NCBI GenBank assembly: GCA_937773555.1
Contig: CALJVT010000002.1
Coordinates: 804,501-868,500 of the forward strand
Length of the DNA: 64,000 nt
DNA from: an uncultured Pseudomonadales bacterium
GTDB lineage: Bacteria; Pseudomonadota; Gammaproteobacteria; Pseudomonadales; Balneatricaceae
Reading direction: 5' to 3'
Both the position numbers and the translations under genes were made by a program. Shown here piece after piece: positions 63,719 to 64,000 of this stretch. The notes beneath the pieces are model-generated. The model saw only the letters and a program-made list of their open reading frames with translations. It was not told the origin of the DNA and did not search any database. Each line of letters opens with the position of its first letter. The stretch's first letter is position 1.

Positions 63719-64000
63719 TTAATGCTTTATAGAGGTCTTTAGCAGAGGTTTTAAATGCACTTTGCAGGGCATTCGGACGGCGGCAACTTCCAACTCATAG
63801 TCTCCGGCCTCAATGTAATCCTTATCGACACCCTTTGGATCGCGGACATAACCATATCCAATGGACTGTTTTACCGTGTAGCCAAAGCCTCCGGAGGATA
63901 ACCAGCCCACGCGTATGCCATTACGGTATATGGTTTCCCGGCCCAAAAGAACAACATCTGGATCATTAACTGTAAAACCTGCCAACATTTTCTTAACCCC
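63719..64000 (-). CDS. GcvT C-terminal-domain protein (sarcosine/dimethylglycine dehydrogenase type), start beyond the window
   Basis: The frame has no stop to the right edge; the visible 93 residues are the C terminus. They show MLAGFTVNDPDVVLLGRETIYRNG and GWLSSGGFGYTVKQSIGYGYV, the aminomethyltransferase C-terminal barrel found in GcvT and at the end of dimethylglycine/sarcosine dehydrogenases; the tail VAAVRMPCKVHLKPL is typical of the long dehydrogenase form. The rest of the gene, including any FAD domain, lies outside. Partial. Confidence 0.85.
   Translation of the reverse strand, partial: GVKKMLAGFTVNDPDVVLLGRETIYRNGIRVGWLSSGGFGYTVKQSIGYGYVRDPKGVDKDYIEAGDYELEVAAVRMPCKVHLKPLLKTSIKH

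Overview
The window reads as chromosome of a free-living, probably marine, gammaproteobacterium. Three things point that way: the divergent ilvC/ilvY pair with the long E. coli-type IlvC, the pstSCAB-phoU-phoBR block with the extended gammaproteobacterial forms of PstC and PstA, and a modF homologue. A DMSP-lyase-like cupin, a TAXI-type TRAP transporter and many small drug/metabolite (DMT) exporters suggest seawater. I cannot name the genus. I saw no rRNA, tRNA, CRISPR array, phage or intact insertion sequence. Both window edges cut genes: a methyltransferase at the left and a GcvT-domain protein at the right.

Layout. 1-3.6 kb: partial methyltransferase and an iron-complex ABC importer behind a Fur-like box. 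4-8 kb: modF-like ATPase and ilvC, divergent from ilvY, then a threonine-aldolase-like gene. 9-13 kb: DMSP-lyase-like cupin with an MFS transporter, a medium-chain dehydrogenase and a secreted fasciclin-domain protein. 13.5-22.5 kb: two divergent units around one intergenic region, RpiR regulator-amidase-DMT exporter on one side and TAXI-TRAP transporter-class III aminotransferase-BKACE enzyme on the other; this looks like a catabolic locus for an amide of a beta-amino acid. 22.5-24.7 kb: two DMT exporters and a LysR remnant. 24.8-33.6 kb: phosphate regulon with two Pho boxes.

33.8-59.9 kb is the most interesting part: a pyrimidine-base scavenging and degradation island. It holds a RutR-like regulator, a CodA-family deaminase behind a BMP-type nucleoside/base ABC importer, a second (SsuABC/ThiXYZ-type) ABC importer, and the whole reductive pathway: PreT/PreA dihydropyrimidine dehydrogenase, dihydropyrimidinase and two unrelated N-carbamoyl-beta-amino-acid hydrolases. 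PntAB transhydrogenase follows. I found four sequences matching the RutR palindrome TTGACCA-N2-TGGTCAA (one perfect) in front of three transcription units. At two of them the operator overlaps a -35 element followed 17 bp later by the same -10-like TAAAAA, so one regulator probably controls all three. A GntR-controlled module (ALDH, ADH, SDR, AMDase-like racemase-family protein) with its own triple operator is embedded in the island.

59.9-64 kb: R. etli-type L-asparaginase, a TauD-type dioxygenase divergent from a LysR regulator, a YdcZ-type transporter and the C-terminal end of a GcvT-domain enzyme.

All calls come from reading motifs and recalled family sequences; no database search was run.
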